Below are positions 56,601-64,000 of a DNA stretch of 64,000 bases, piece after piece. The position numbers and the translations under genes were made by a program. Below the pieces are notes generated by a model, which saw only the letters and a program-made list of their open reading frames with translations, did no database searches and was not told the DNA's origin. The DNA lies in assembly GCA_030867875.1 (NCBI GenBank), contig JAOWCC010000577.1, positions 145,258,344 to 145,322,343 on the forward strand, read 5' to 3'. The stretch comes from Actinernus sp. WN-2022 (Eukaryota; Cnidaria; Anthozoa; Actiniaria; Actinernidae). The first letter of the stretch is position 1. Each line of letters starts with the position of its first letter.

Positions 56601-57718
56601 GTATGGCATCGATTCCTAGTCTTTAATTAGTTGCCAATGAAGATCATCTTGATTCACTTCTTTGTGTTGTTTTCACTTCTCTCCTGGTTTTCAGAACAAT
56701 GTAGAGGTACCAAACTGACGGTACAATAATAATAATTTTCTTTTAGTCATTAGCACTATTGTTGTAGTCCTTTGGGACCTTCACGGGTCGTATATAAACC
56801 ACTCCTTGTCATAATCACACCACTTGACGTCGCAACCAGCCTTCGTTTTGACCGGCCTTTTTTTTAGATTTCAATTTACATTGTTTATTTGTTATTTACG
56901 TAAATTGACAGGCAATTATTGCATGGTCCTTCCTTGAAAGATTTTGTCTAGCCTTAACGTTCAGTGTTACCGTTTAGATCCAACTTTGTTTTCCACTGTA
57001 ATTTAGTACCTGTAACCTCCAAAAGGTGGTGCTGCAGCATTGGGTTGGAGTACACATTCCAAAAACATTTCCCTGCGGGGGTTTTAACTGGTTTTCGTGT
57101 CCGGCTGAGCACGTTAGTTTTTTTTCTGTATGAACGTGACTATTAATGTATTCATGACTTGACATCAATTGTAATTATTTATCCTAGCTACCTTAGCCAA
57201 TAAACGACTGCTGGGCGACTCCCTCCACCTGTCTCATTGTGCTGTATATCATAGAAATGTTTTCTATTCGGCTGAGCGCAGCGAAAGAGAATAGAAACTT
57301 ACTTAATCTAATGAAAATGACGGCACTAAAGAGCCGATCAGACTGCGAGTTTGTCAAACGTCGGTTGTTAATTTGTGTTTGCTAAAACACGATAGCTAGA
57401 AGCCTTTAACTCATAGTTTAAATGTTGATTAATACCCCTAGAAATCAGTTGAACTGATATCTACATAGGATAATTAAGTCTGCATAATGACGTTACGAGC
57501 GTTAGCCCTTCGTCTTTCGCTCTGACAAAGGACTAATGCTCTAAAACGTCAGCTGCTACTCGCTTCTCGCGTCAGTTAGCATACTTCAATCGAATTCTAG
57601 TTGATAATACCAGTGTTTATCTTCCTTGTCGACACAGACCAATACTTTAGGTTTTACAGCAACTAGGCATCCATTGTATCGTCAAACTAATGGTAAATCC
57701 GCTTTTTTGTCCACGTAG
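56601..57718. other. Intron with an inverted relative of the 44.7 kb repeat
   Basis: 57480-57640 contains gcgttagcccttcgtctttc and cgtcagctgctactcgcttc, reverse-complement relatives of 44670-44785. Otherwise no recognised content. Confidence 0.45.
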
Positions 57719-58021
57719 TTCCGAGTCATGCCCCAATCAATATTACAGCACGAAACAGAACCAGTCTCCATACAATTCCTGTGTCCTGGAAACCGGTACC
57801 ATGGCAACACATGCACGGGACGCTGACTGGTTATCACGTCGCCTACACTGCGGTTAAAGTAGGAGACAAGGAGGTGTCTGGGAACGAATGGCTTGAACAC
57901 CGCCTGCCAGCTGCTGATACGTCAGTGATTTTAAATGGGCTGCAAGCACTGGCTGTTTATAGAATTGAAGTGTCTGCCACGACACGAAAGGGGCGTGGTC
58001 CTGCTGCGATCACCTTTGGAG
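57719..58021 (+). CDS. Exon: FN3 domain 10
   Basis: A 303-base phase 1-1 exon (acceptor tttgtccacgtag, donor gtaggg): PSHAPINITARNRTSLHTI, PVSWKPVPWQ, GTLTGYHVAYTAVKVG, LNGLQALAVYRIEVSATTRKGRG. The last FN3 before the channel part. It joins in phase 1 to the Cys-rich exon at 58441, linking adhesion and channel regions in one frame. Confidence 0.9.
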
Positions 58022-58440
58022 GTAGGGTAAACACGATACATTAGTTAGTTATTAGAGCGCGTTACGGTACGGTTACCCGTTACGGAATAACGAATTATTG
58101 AAATGGCTTCCCTACTGTTTTCATCATTCTGATGCAATAAATATAGGGCAGAAACGCTGATCTATCTCTTCAAAATTCAATGAATTGCGTTTGTCCCCTT
58201 ACTGGATGGCAAACAAATTTTTAAACGCTGTTTTAGAAAGATTGACAATATATAGCCGATTGGAGATTGGAAGTAGCATTTTTTGTTGCCACCCAGTACA
58301 ACCACGTGATTGCATTCCTGCAAAAGGTCCCTTGCACGGGTCACATTCCGTTCTCACTCGGTGCGGATTCTCCACCATCTCAGGTTTTACCTGTTCGTTT
58401 AACAGTAAAAATACATGAAGTTATCATGCTTTGTTAACAG
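58022..58440. other. Intron, fragment resembling MITE interior
   Basis: 58060-58150 contains gttacggtacggttacccgt and attgaaatggcttccctact, similar to parts of 53500-53560. No further structure. Confidence 0.35.
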
Positions 58441-58658
58441 AGACTTGTCGATGTAAGAAGCGTCTCACAACAAACTGGAGAAAGTACGAGCCGTATGTGA
58501 ACATCAGTAGTGATGGAGTGCCTGGTTTCATTATTCCAGTCATGATACGCAATATGGTGTCTTACTGCTGTGGCACGTGTGTAGCGCATGGCGAATCAAG
58601 TGTTGATTTCACTGTAGATGGAAAAAACAAGACTGCCGAGAAGAAAACCATCGACGAG
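58441..58658 (+). CDS. Exon: membrane-proximal ligand-binding-like domain, first part
   Basis: Phase 1 start after catgctttgttaacag, phase 0 end before gtaaat. It encodes TCRCKKRLTTNW, NISSDGVPGFIIPVMIRNMV, SYCCGTCVAHGESSVDFTVD and KNKTAEKKTIDE. This stretch lies between the FN3 stalk and membrane segment M1. Pattern GFIIPVMIRNMV...CC-x2-C-x3-GESxVDF is what I associate with the region before M1 in orphan two-segment channels of marine invertebrates, and it may be a degenerate half (S1-like) of an ionotropic-receptor ligand-binding lobe. This is a recollection and inference, not a database result. Four to five Cys suggest disulfides or metal binding. Confidence 0.72.
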
Positions 58659-60490
58659 GTAAATTTAAATGTAATAAAGTGTTTATTATACGACAGCAAA
58701 CACGTATCGCTTACTTTACAGCTCCGTTTGAAGAAATTATCTTGAGAGCAGAAACTATCAGACTTTTCTGAAGTCAAATGTCGGGAGCGCTCGTGCGCTG
58801 AAACTAACAATCTGTTTTCGCGCGCTAAAAGCTGATTGGCTAACCCAAACAGCACCATTTTGATTGGCTCGCACACTTACAAAACCTTTTAAGTGTTGAA
58901 TAAACCTGTCCAAATCCGTTCGTGATCCGTGATCACATATTTGCTCTCGTTTTATTCCGTATTTGCACTCAATGTTCGTTTTATGACATCCCATCTGCTA
59001 ATTATAACTCCATGTATTTAATTGTGCATTTAGGAAACGGTAACTCGTTCTTGCCTGGTTTCTACTAGCGACATAAACATAAACACAAGCAACATACGCA
59101 GACGCAGTGCCGTATTTGTGAGATAACTAATGATCACTGGTCGGGTGGAAATTCTCGAAACGAGTGACAGTATTGGCCTACCCAACAATATAAAACACCC
59201 TAACCTTTAGAAAGTGCAGTACAAAACAATAGAAGTATAGTATTATGGTTGCAATCAGAATACAGGTCTCGAGAGCTTCCGTGCTATTCGCGTATGTTGC
59301 TTGTGCTTAAGTTTATGTCGCTAGGGGAAGCCATGCAGGCTTTAGTATTTTAAATTTTCAATCGGCTTAGCTTTAAAAATGCGAAAAAATCGGACTTATT
59401 GAAAAGTACCCCAACTCATATTACTCCTTACTCATTCAAATTAAAGGTTTATTGTAAGTTATCGTCATGGCACCTCTAGCTACCTCAAACCTAAATATTT
59501 TTCCATTCTTAGTTCAGTTTTAAATATATTTTAGTTTAAAAAAATTTGATACGAGTTTGAGCCTGTCATATATCTGATTGTTAGTCGTTAACTAGCTTAA
59601 ATATTACACTGATCATGTGATTGCTATCTGACTATAATATAAGAACTTGACTTGTAATCGAGCAGGAGGAACTGGTATCGGGGACCATGAATAAACCTCT
59701 ATGAACAACTCACGTCTATAACAGAGCCATTTTGGGCTTCGAATTTCGCGGGCACCGCCATCTTGAATCTGATGACATAATAATAGGCCATATTTATATA
59801 GCGCCATATCACCACAGTCTCATGGCGCTTTACATTTTACTGACATATCCCGTCAGTGAATTTTTCGGACTGCTATTTCGGCGCCAATGGCTGCCATGCA
59901 ATTTACAACTTTGAGCGTGTGGCCAGGCTGCTGTACCGGATAGCAATCCCCTTCTCTTTTTCGAGTAGTTCAACAGGTTCTTCCACGTCCCCTTCAAATA
60001 CCGATTAGAAGTGGAAGGAGACAAGGCCAACGGCTTATAAACGTCCCTGCCCAAGGACGCGGCCGGGTTCGAACCCCCGACCTCCCGCACTCTAGACCGT
60101 GGAGTTATGACGTCAAACGGGCACCGCCATCTTGGATCTGACACGTTTCACGGCTGCTCCTATTTTTTTTAAACAATAGCTCTTTTGTCGTGTAACAGTA
60201 GGAACCGCCGTGAAACGTCATTCACTTGAAAATGGCGGCGCTTACGAAATTCAAAGCCCAAATTTGGCTCCGGCATACGTGTATTCAGTTTTTTTCAAAA
60301 ACTAAAATATATATTTTTTTTCAATAATGTTTTAATTTAGATCATATTGCCAGCAATATAATGGCAATTTGTTCTATCAGTCGGAGTTTCCTTTAAGGGA
60401 AATAAACTCGGCGCTGATAAAGCCAAATCTGAAATAACACTACGTACGTTTCATCAGCCGATAATACGTACTCTAACATTCTTCTTTCAG
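58659..60490. other. 1.8-kb intron with a hairpin MITE and SINE family 1 copy
   Basis: 59052-59338 is an inverted repeat (actagcgacataaacataaa against tttatgtcgctag with acaagcaacatacgc boxes inside). The SINE copy follows at 59778-60103. Confidence 0.5.
59778..60103 (-). mobile_element. SINE family 1, copy C
   Basis: Minus strand. B-box-like gttcgaacccgg is kept, while the A-box half of the head is lost at 60103. End block ggcgctatataaatatggcc and body ttcgagtagttcaacagg match copy A. Confidence 0.75.
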
Positions 60491-60736
60491 GTTCTACTCG
60501 GTATCGACGGAACGACAGATTTCAGTTTTCCTGTCCATGGCTATAAAGAACAGAAAACGTACAAAGGAGGTCTGGGCTACACAGCTATGGTTGAGTCACC
60601 TGGAATAGCGTTTGTCGTTGGCCAAAGCACGGCGGAGATCAAGTCTGCTATGTTCAAAACTGTACTCGGCAGCTGGCCTGTGATAGTGCTACCAATGGTC
60701 ATGGCATATCTCGCGGGTATCATCATATGGATAATG
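60491..60736 (+). CDS. Exon: membrane-proximal domain, second part, and M1
   Basis: Phase 0 at both ends (acceptor cattcttctttcag, donor gttagt). It encodes VLLGIDGTTDFSFPVHGY, KGGLGYTAMVESPGIAFVV, then a hydrophobic segment SWPVIVLPMVMAYLAGIII followed by WIM, the first membrane segment (outer helix) of the channel. The DFSFPVxGY and VESPGIAFVV text connects the extracellular lobe to M1. Without splicing at 60737 the frame continues for 21 codons to a stop at 60800-60802, so intron retention would yield a one-membrane-segment form without pore. Confidence 0.83.
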
Positions 60737-61426
60737 GTTAGTGGTAATGCACCTAACCATGTGGGAGGAAAATCTGAAATGAGAAATCTGAGACCAAGTT
60801 GAATCATGGGAGCCTATTGTGTTCTTGCTGGCTCCATTGTATTCACTTTCAAGAATAGGCTGAACTTCTTTCATTTGTATGAAGCCAGTCTTAGCTGAGA
60901 AATAAGGAACGTTTTTTGTTTTGTTTTAACCGTTACCGGTTGTTGACATTAGTTTCAGACTTCTCATTGCAGAGTTTCCTCTGTCAACGTGTTTTTAAAT
61001 AGGTGTATTTTGTTGAATTTTTTTAAATTTGTGGTGCGATAGACCATTTAAAAGCTATTCTCTTGGACCACCAACCAATAATTCTCAGCTATGAGGGGTA
61101 AGTTGTAATTGGTATATGTAGATATGGATATTATAAAAAAGACATTGTAAACTCATGCACTGTCGGATCCAGGGGAAGGGTTTTAGGGGTTGCAACCCCC
61201 ACTATGATTCCTGTAAATCACTGTAATCACTGTAAATACAATTTTAAAATCTCTAGATTAAAATAAAACTCTTTTTGCAAACCCCCCTTTCACAAAATCC
61301 TGGATCCGCCCCTGAAACGTTACAACTGTGCATTAAACGCATTCCTCAATTGTAATAATCCGTTAAATAAATCAGGGAAATTTTGTCTAATGTTCTTCAC
61401 TAAATTGTCGTTTCCTCTACCTCTAG
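60737..61426. other. Intron with hAT-like MITE
   Basis: 61150-61316 is a short inverted-repeat element: cggatccaggggaagggttt at the left, aaaatcctggatccgcccct at the right. The end caggggcggatccagga (minus strand) is typical of hAT-type MITEs. Confidence 0.55.
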
Positions 61427-61521
61427 GAAACTTCGATCAATCCAGGACACTTCCCGCCATCGTTCCTAGGAGGGATATGGGAAGGCATTTGGTGGTCTTT
61501 CGTTTCCATGACAACAGTAGG
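61427..61521 (+). CDS. Exon: pore helix and start of potassium selectivity filter
   Basis: A 95-base exon (acceptor cctctacctctag, donor gtaagg), phase 0 start, phase 2 end. It encodes ETSINPGHFPPSFLGG, IWEGIWWSFVSMTTVG: the turret, the pore helix with the WEGxWWxFVSMTT pattern, and the first half of the filter. The last two bases GG pair with the first base of 63501 to make the Gly of TVGYG. The neighbouring frame holds a longer ORF (61390-61632) that is only a shadow. Confidence 0.9.
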
Positions 61522-61934
61522 GTAAGGAGTGACTCCTGTTATGTTTTTTTTTCTCATTGTTTAACTTTGGCCATTGTCAATGTGAAATGTGTAAAACTAT
61601 GCGTCTGTCGAAGATACATATTTCTTATTTAACGAGTGCGAGGTTCTTACCGTTAGTTATAGACCGAGTTTCTCTGCTTTGTTGCCCCAGCGCTAAGCGC
61701 AACCGATCATTAACTCTTCACCAAATTATATAGGCGAATCCTAGTTTACGTTTTTTCCTCATTATCATACATCAAACTTCAAGCGATGTACATACAAACA
61801 AACAGAGTCCATCATTTAAAAGAGATTGTCACACTTGATAATCACTGAAAATTTGAGAGTAATATGATAAATATATTAAGAGGAATGAGCGTTTTAAAAT
61901 CTTAACATTTATATAGAATAAATGGCTGTCAGCA

Positions 61935-62320
61935 ACTCTTGTCCCCCATCCCATAGTGCTGCTAGTCTCTTCAATTCATTACCAATGGATATTAAAAATA
62001 ACGAATCTTTAATTAGCAGCCAAACGTTCAAAAGAAAGTTGAAACAAATATTTCTAGAACAACAAAATAAAGTTATTTATTTATAAGAAAGGAACTGCAA
62101 CTTATGTAAATCTCAAAATAGTGTAAACTGTACTTGTATCCCCCGTTAATTCCTTGTCGCTTCTCTACAAATGTAGATATTGTAAATATTTTTTATAAGT
62201 ACTTAGAATATAATTTATATTATTGCAATAATAATTATTCGAGGACCACGCCTTAAATTACTCTTTTTAGGGTAAGCGTGTATCCTCTGGAAATAAAGTT
62301 TATTATTATTATTTTACAGT
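61935..62320 (+). mobile_element. LINE 3' fragment with (TTA)n end
   Basis: The + frame reads AASLFNSLPMDIKNNESLIS, then QTFKRKLKQIFLEQQN, the very end of a CR1/L2-like ORF2, followed by an untranslated tail ending in aataaagtttattattatta. Confidence 0.72.
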
Positions 62321-62699
62321 TTTGAGAAGTCAATTTCTCCGTAAATATTTAACATATCAATCTCATATTTTCGGCTATTACTAAGTTTAAAATTCTCTTT
62401 CAACTGATGTAGTCTATTTGTTTGTAGTTTGAAGTTTAATTTATGCTAATGAGACAAAAATATAAACAATGACGTCAACAAGGATTGGCCTATAGTCATA
62501 AGATGATGAAACTCACCAATTATTGGGTCTTTCATTGCGTCTGAATTGAGCTACTACGGTATCAACAAGGCAGTTTAATTAACTGGTCCAACTCAGTAAT
62601 AACAACACCCAAACGAACGAGTAGACAATGGATCTTTTGCAAAATTTGCAATCACGTGGCTGTGCTGCGTGGCAAAAAAAATCTGACTTCATTTATTTA

Positions 62700-62910
62700 G
62701 AGGCACTTGTACGAGATCGGTAGTGTTATTAGCAAACCTGTTTGTAAATGCTATTTTCCACCTCCAATCGATTGTCGATCTTTCTAAAACAGCGTTTTTA
62801 AAGATAGCTTGCCATCCAGCATCCATAGCAGCGCCTTGACCACGTACGAGCTCAATTCATTCGTTAATGAAGTATTATATCAGCACGTGCCTGTATCCTG
62901 CAAAGGGACT
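62700..62910. mobile_element. MITE family C, copy 3
   Basis: Longest copy of the family: cttgtacgagatcggtagtg, atgctattttccacctccaa, tctaaaacagcgttttt, catccagcatccat, tcattcgttaatgaag. Ends unresolved. Confidence 0.6.
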
Positions 62911-63012
62911 ATTCAGTACACAAAAACTGTATAAAATTATATATACTATATATATACTACATATTATATCTAAAACTAAACTACATATCCTAAAACACTA
63001 TTAATAGCAATA

Positions 63013-63392
63013 TTAAAGTGCAAGTATAATGTCAAAAAAATAAAACCTTATATTGTACTGTTGTGTTTGTTTCTCACAAAAAGGTATTAATCTTGCAAAT
63101 TTTGTAACATTTCTGGCATTTAATCCCTAATTTTGGTTACTTTTCATGGATCCTGTGACGTCATAAGATGAATCACCTCCCTCCCTAGAGAAAACTACTA
63201 CAATACAATCCCGTAGGTTTTCATTGTGACATCACAAGATGAATCAATCCCGCAATTCGGGTAGCGTTTATTCTACTTTAATTGCTGCTCCTGCCTCTCA
63301 AAGAAAACTAATTTAGACAACTGAAGTATATCAGAAATAGAATTTGGGGCAAAAAGAGTTCACGTTGTTTCATGGCTTTACTTGCACTTTAA
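63013..63392. mobile_element. MITE family A, copy 2
   Basis: A 380-base copy of the element at 3038-3408 with the same 13-base inverted ends ttaaagtgcaagt and acttgcactttaa. The copies differ by scattered substitutions and a short indel near the right end (catggctt). Confidence 0.82.
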
Positions 63393-63500
63393 TTAGTCGT
63401 CTTCTCTCATAGACTATAGAAAGAGTACGAATATGCCCAGATAGAAATAGCTGAAAGTGCGGTTAACTGAAATCGGAATACTATATTAAATTTGTCTTAG

Positions 63501-63657
63501 GTACGGCGACCGAGCTCCTCTCGGCGGCGTGGGGCGAATATTTGCAGTTTGCTGGACTCTGACAGGGATTGTGATTGTATCTTTAACAACTGGAGTTTTG
63601 ACATCTGCGCTGACAAAGATAACCATGAAAAGTGAGGCACGCATATATGGATCACAG
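63501..63657 (+). CDS. Exon: end of potassium filter and M2
   Basis: A 157-base exon (acceptor aatttgtcttag, donor gtaatg), phase 2 start, phase 0 end. It completes the filter as GYGDRAPLGG, then encodes the inner helix VGRIFAVCWTLTGIVIVSLT followed by TGVLTSALTKITMKSEARIY. TTVGYGD is the canonical potassium filter. The SLTTGVLTSALT segment at the bundle crossing resembles the SYTANLAAFLT gate motif of ionotropic glutamate receptors and the equivalent part of prokaryotic GluR0-type channels. The gene continues beyond 63657. A stop has not been reached. Confidence 0.92.
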
Positions 63658-64000
63658 GTAATGACTTCAGTTGAAGTTCTTTATTGTCTTAAAGTGTGTA
63701 TAAATAGTCACACATCGTTATCATTAATATCGATTCTACATCAAGTAAATGGTTTAATAGTAAAATATGTATTGATTTAAGTGTTTTTCAAGTTTCAAGT
63801 TTCAAGTTTTATTTCGCACTGTTTACATAAATAAACACAACAGTACATTTTGAAGAAGAAAAAAAGTGAAGAAGTTAATTCAGATTATATTTCAAACAGT
63901 TGGTAGTGCGCAGTGACCAAAGGAGCAAAAGCTTTCGAGTTGATCACTGCAACGTTTGTATAGACCAAAGTTAATGATTAAGCTGATAAATATTTGAAAA
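63658..64000. other. Intron start with a short repeat and possible LINE end
   Basis: aagtttcaagtttcaagttt repeats at 63788-63812, followed by an A-rich stretch resembling the end of a minus-strand retroelement. The next coding exon is outside the window. Confidence 0.4.

Larger units (their letters stand above)
61522..63500. other. 2-kb intron inside the potassium filter, filled with mobile elements
   Basis: It holds a LINE 3' fragment (61935-62320), MITE family C copy 3 (62700-62910) and MITE family A copy 2 (63013-63392). No alternative filter exon was found by eye. Confidence 0.55.
1189..63657 (+). other. Gene span: mosaic adhesion-receptor / potassium-type channel gene (both ends outside window)
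   Basis: This entry groups 40 inferred exons into one transcription unit. All lie on the + strand, all have AG acceptors and GT donors, and all join in frame. Nearly every domain begins and ends in phase 1. No in-frame terminal stop with polyadenylation context and no signal-peptide start was found between the LamG and channel parts, which argues for one gene rather than several. The encoded product would be a very large type I-like membrane protein with a long extracellular mosaic and a C-terminal M1-pore-M2 channel. Exon boundaries were read by eye. Skipped, missed or alternative exons are possible, especially in the introns at 30027-33038, 33684-36070 and 44611-50497. A split into two neighbouring genes cannot be excluded without transcripts. 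Confidence 0.75.

Noticed and set aside
61390..61632. 80-residue + strand ORF with hydrophobic tail
   Set aside because: It is the shadow frame of the pore exon. The pore reading gives WEGIWWSFVSMTTVG and correct splice phases.

Overview
This window looks like the inside of one very large metazoan gene on the + strand. It is AT-rich with long repeat-filled introns. About 40 short open segments are each bounded by AG/GT splice signals and encode extracellular adhesion domains typical of animals (LamG, fibrinogen-like, pentraxin-like, discoidin, MAM, TLDc, EGF-like, FN3). The domain set, the marine-invertebrate style of the channel, and the dense tRNA-derived SINEs, fold-back elements and LINE remnants suggest a cnidarian such as a coral or sea anemone. 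That taxonomic call is inference. No start codon with a signal peptide and no terminal stop with a poly-A signal was found, so the gene probably runs past both window ends.

N to C, as I read it: LamG-1 (1189-2653), truncated fibrinogen-like domain (4675-5175), pentraxin-1 (7741-9226), N half of LamG-2 (10293-10490), TLDc-1 (11243-12906), two discoidin/F5-8C domains (13210-17540), C half of LamG-2 (18749-19102), MAM (20591-22919), N half of TLDc-2 (23981-24214), pentraxin-2 and -3 (25077-29034), C half of TLDc-2 (29458-29742), a small Cys-rich EGF-like exon (29922-30026), LamG-3 (33039-33683), an unassigned linker (36071-37767), ten single-exon FN3 domains (39118-58021), and then an ion-channel end. 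That end consists of a Cys-rich ligand-binding-like membrane-proximal region, a first membrane segment M1, a pore loop with the potassium filter TTVGYGD, and a second membrane segment M2 (58441-63657). About 10.7 kb of coding sequence (roughly 3,560 residues) lies in the window. Almost every domain is a phase 1-1 module, so the exons join in frame along the whole length.

The main discovery candidate is this fusion: a giant mosaic adhesion/recognition ectodomain joined to a two-membrane-segment potassium-type channel related to the pore of prokaryotic and invertebrate ionotropic-receptor-like channels. If transcripts confirm it, binding of matrix, carbohydrate or cell-surface ligands could be coupled directly to ion conductance. 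Two further oddities are domain halves separated by whole inserted modules. TLDc-2 is split by two pentraxins, and LamG-2 is split by TLDc-1 plus two discoidins. Because the inserted blocks are phase 1-1, exon skipping could restore the intact domains. One FN3 domain carries an RRRR-S furin-like site, and the potassium filter itself is split between Gly and Tyr by a phase 2 intron.

The introns hold mobile-element debris: at least two tRNA-derived SINE families plus a third tRNA-like element, several inverted-repeat MITE families (one in two near-identical copies 60 kb apart), a 1.27 kb fold-back element with 7-bp target duplications, two minisatellites embedded in fold-back elements, LINE 3' fragments in both orientations, and a MADF-encoding DNA-transposon remnant at the left edge. 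No rRNA, functional tRNA, CRISPR array or second host gene was recognised.
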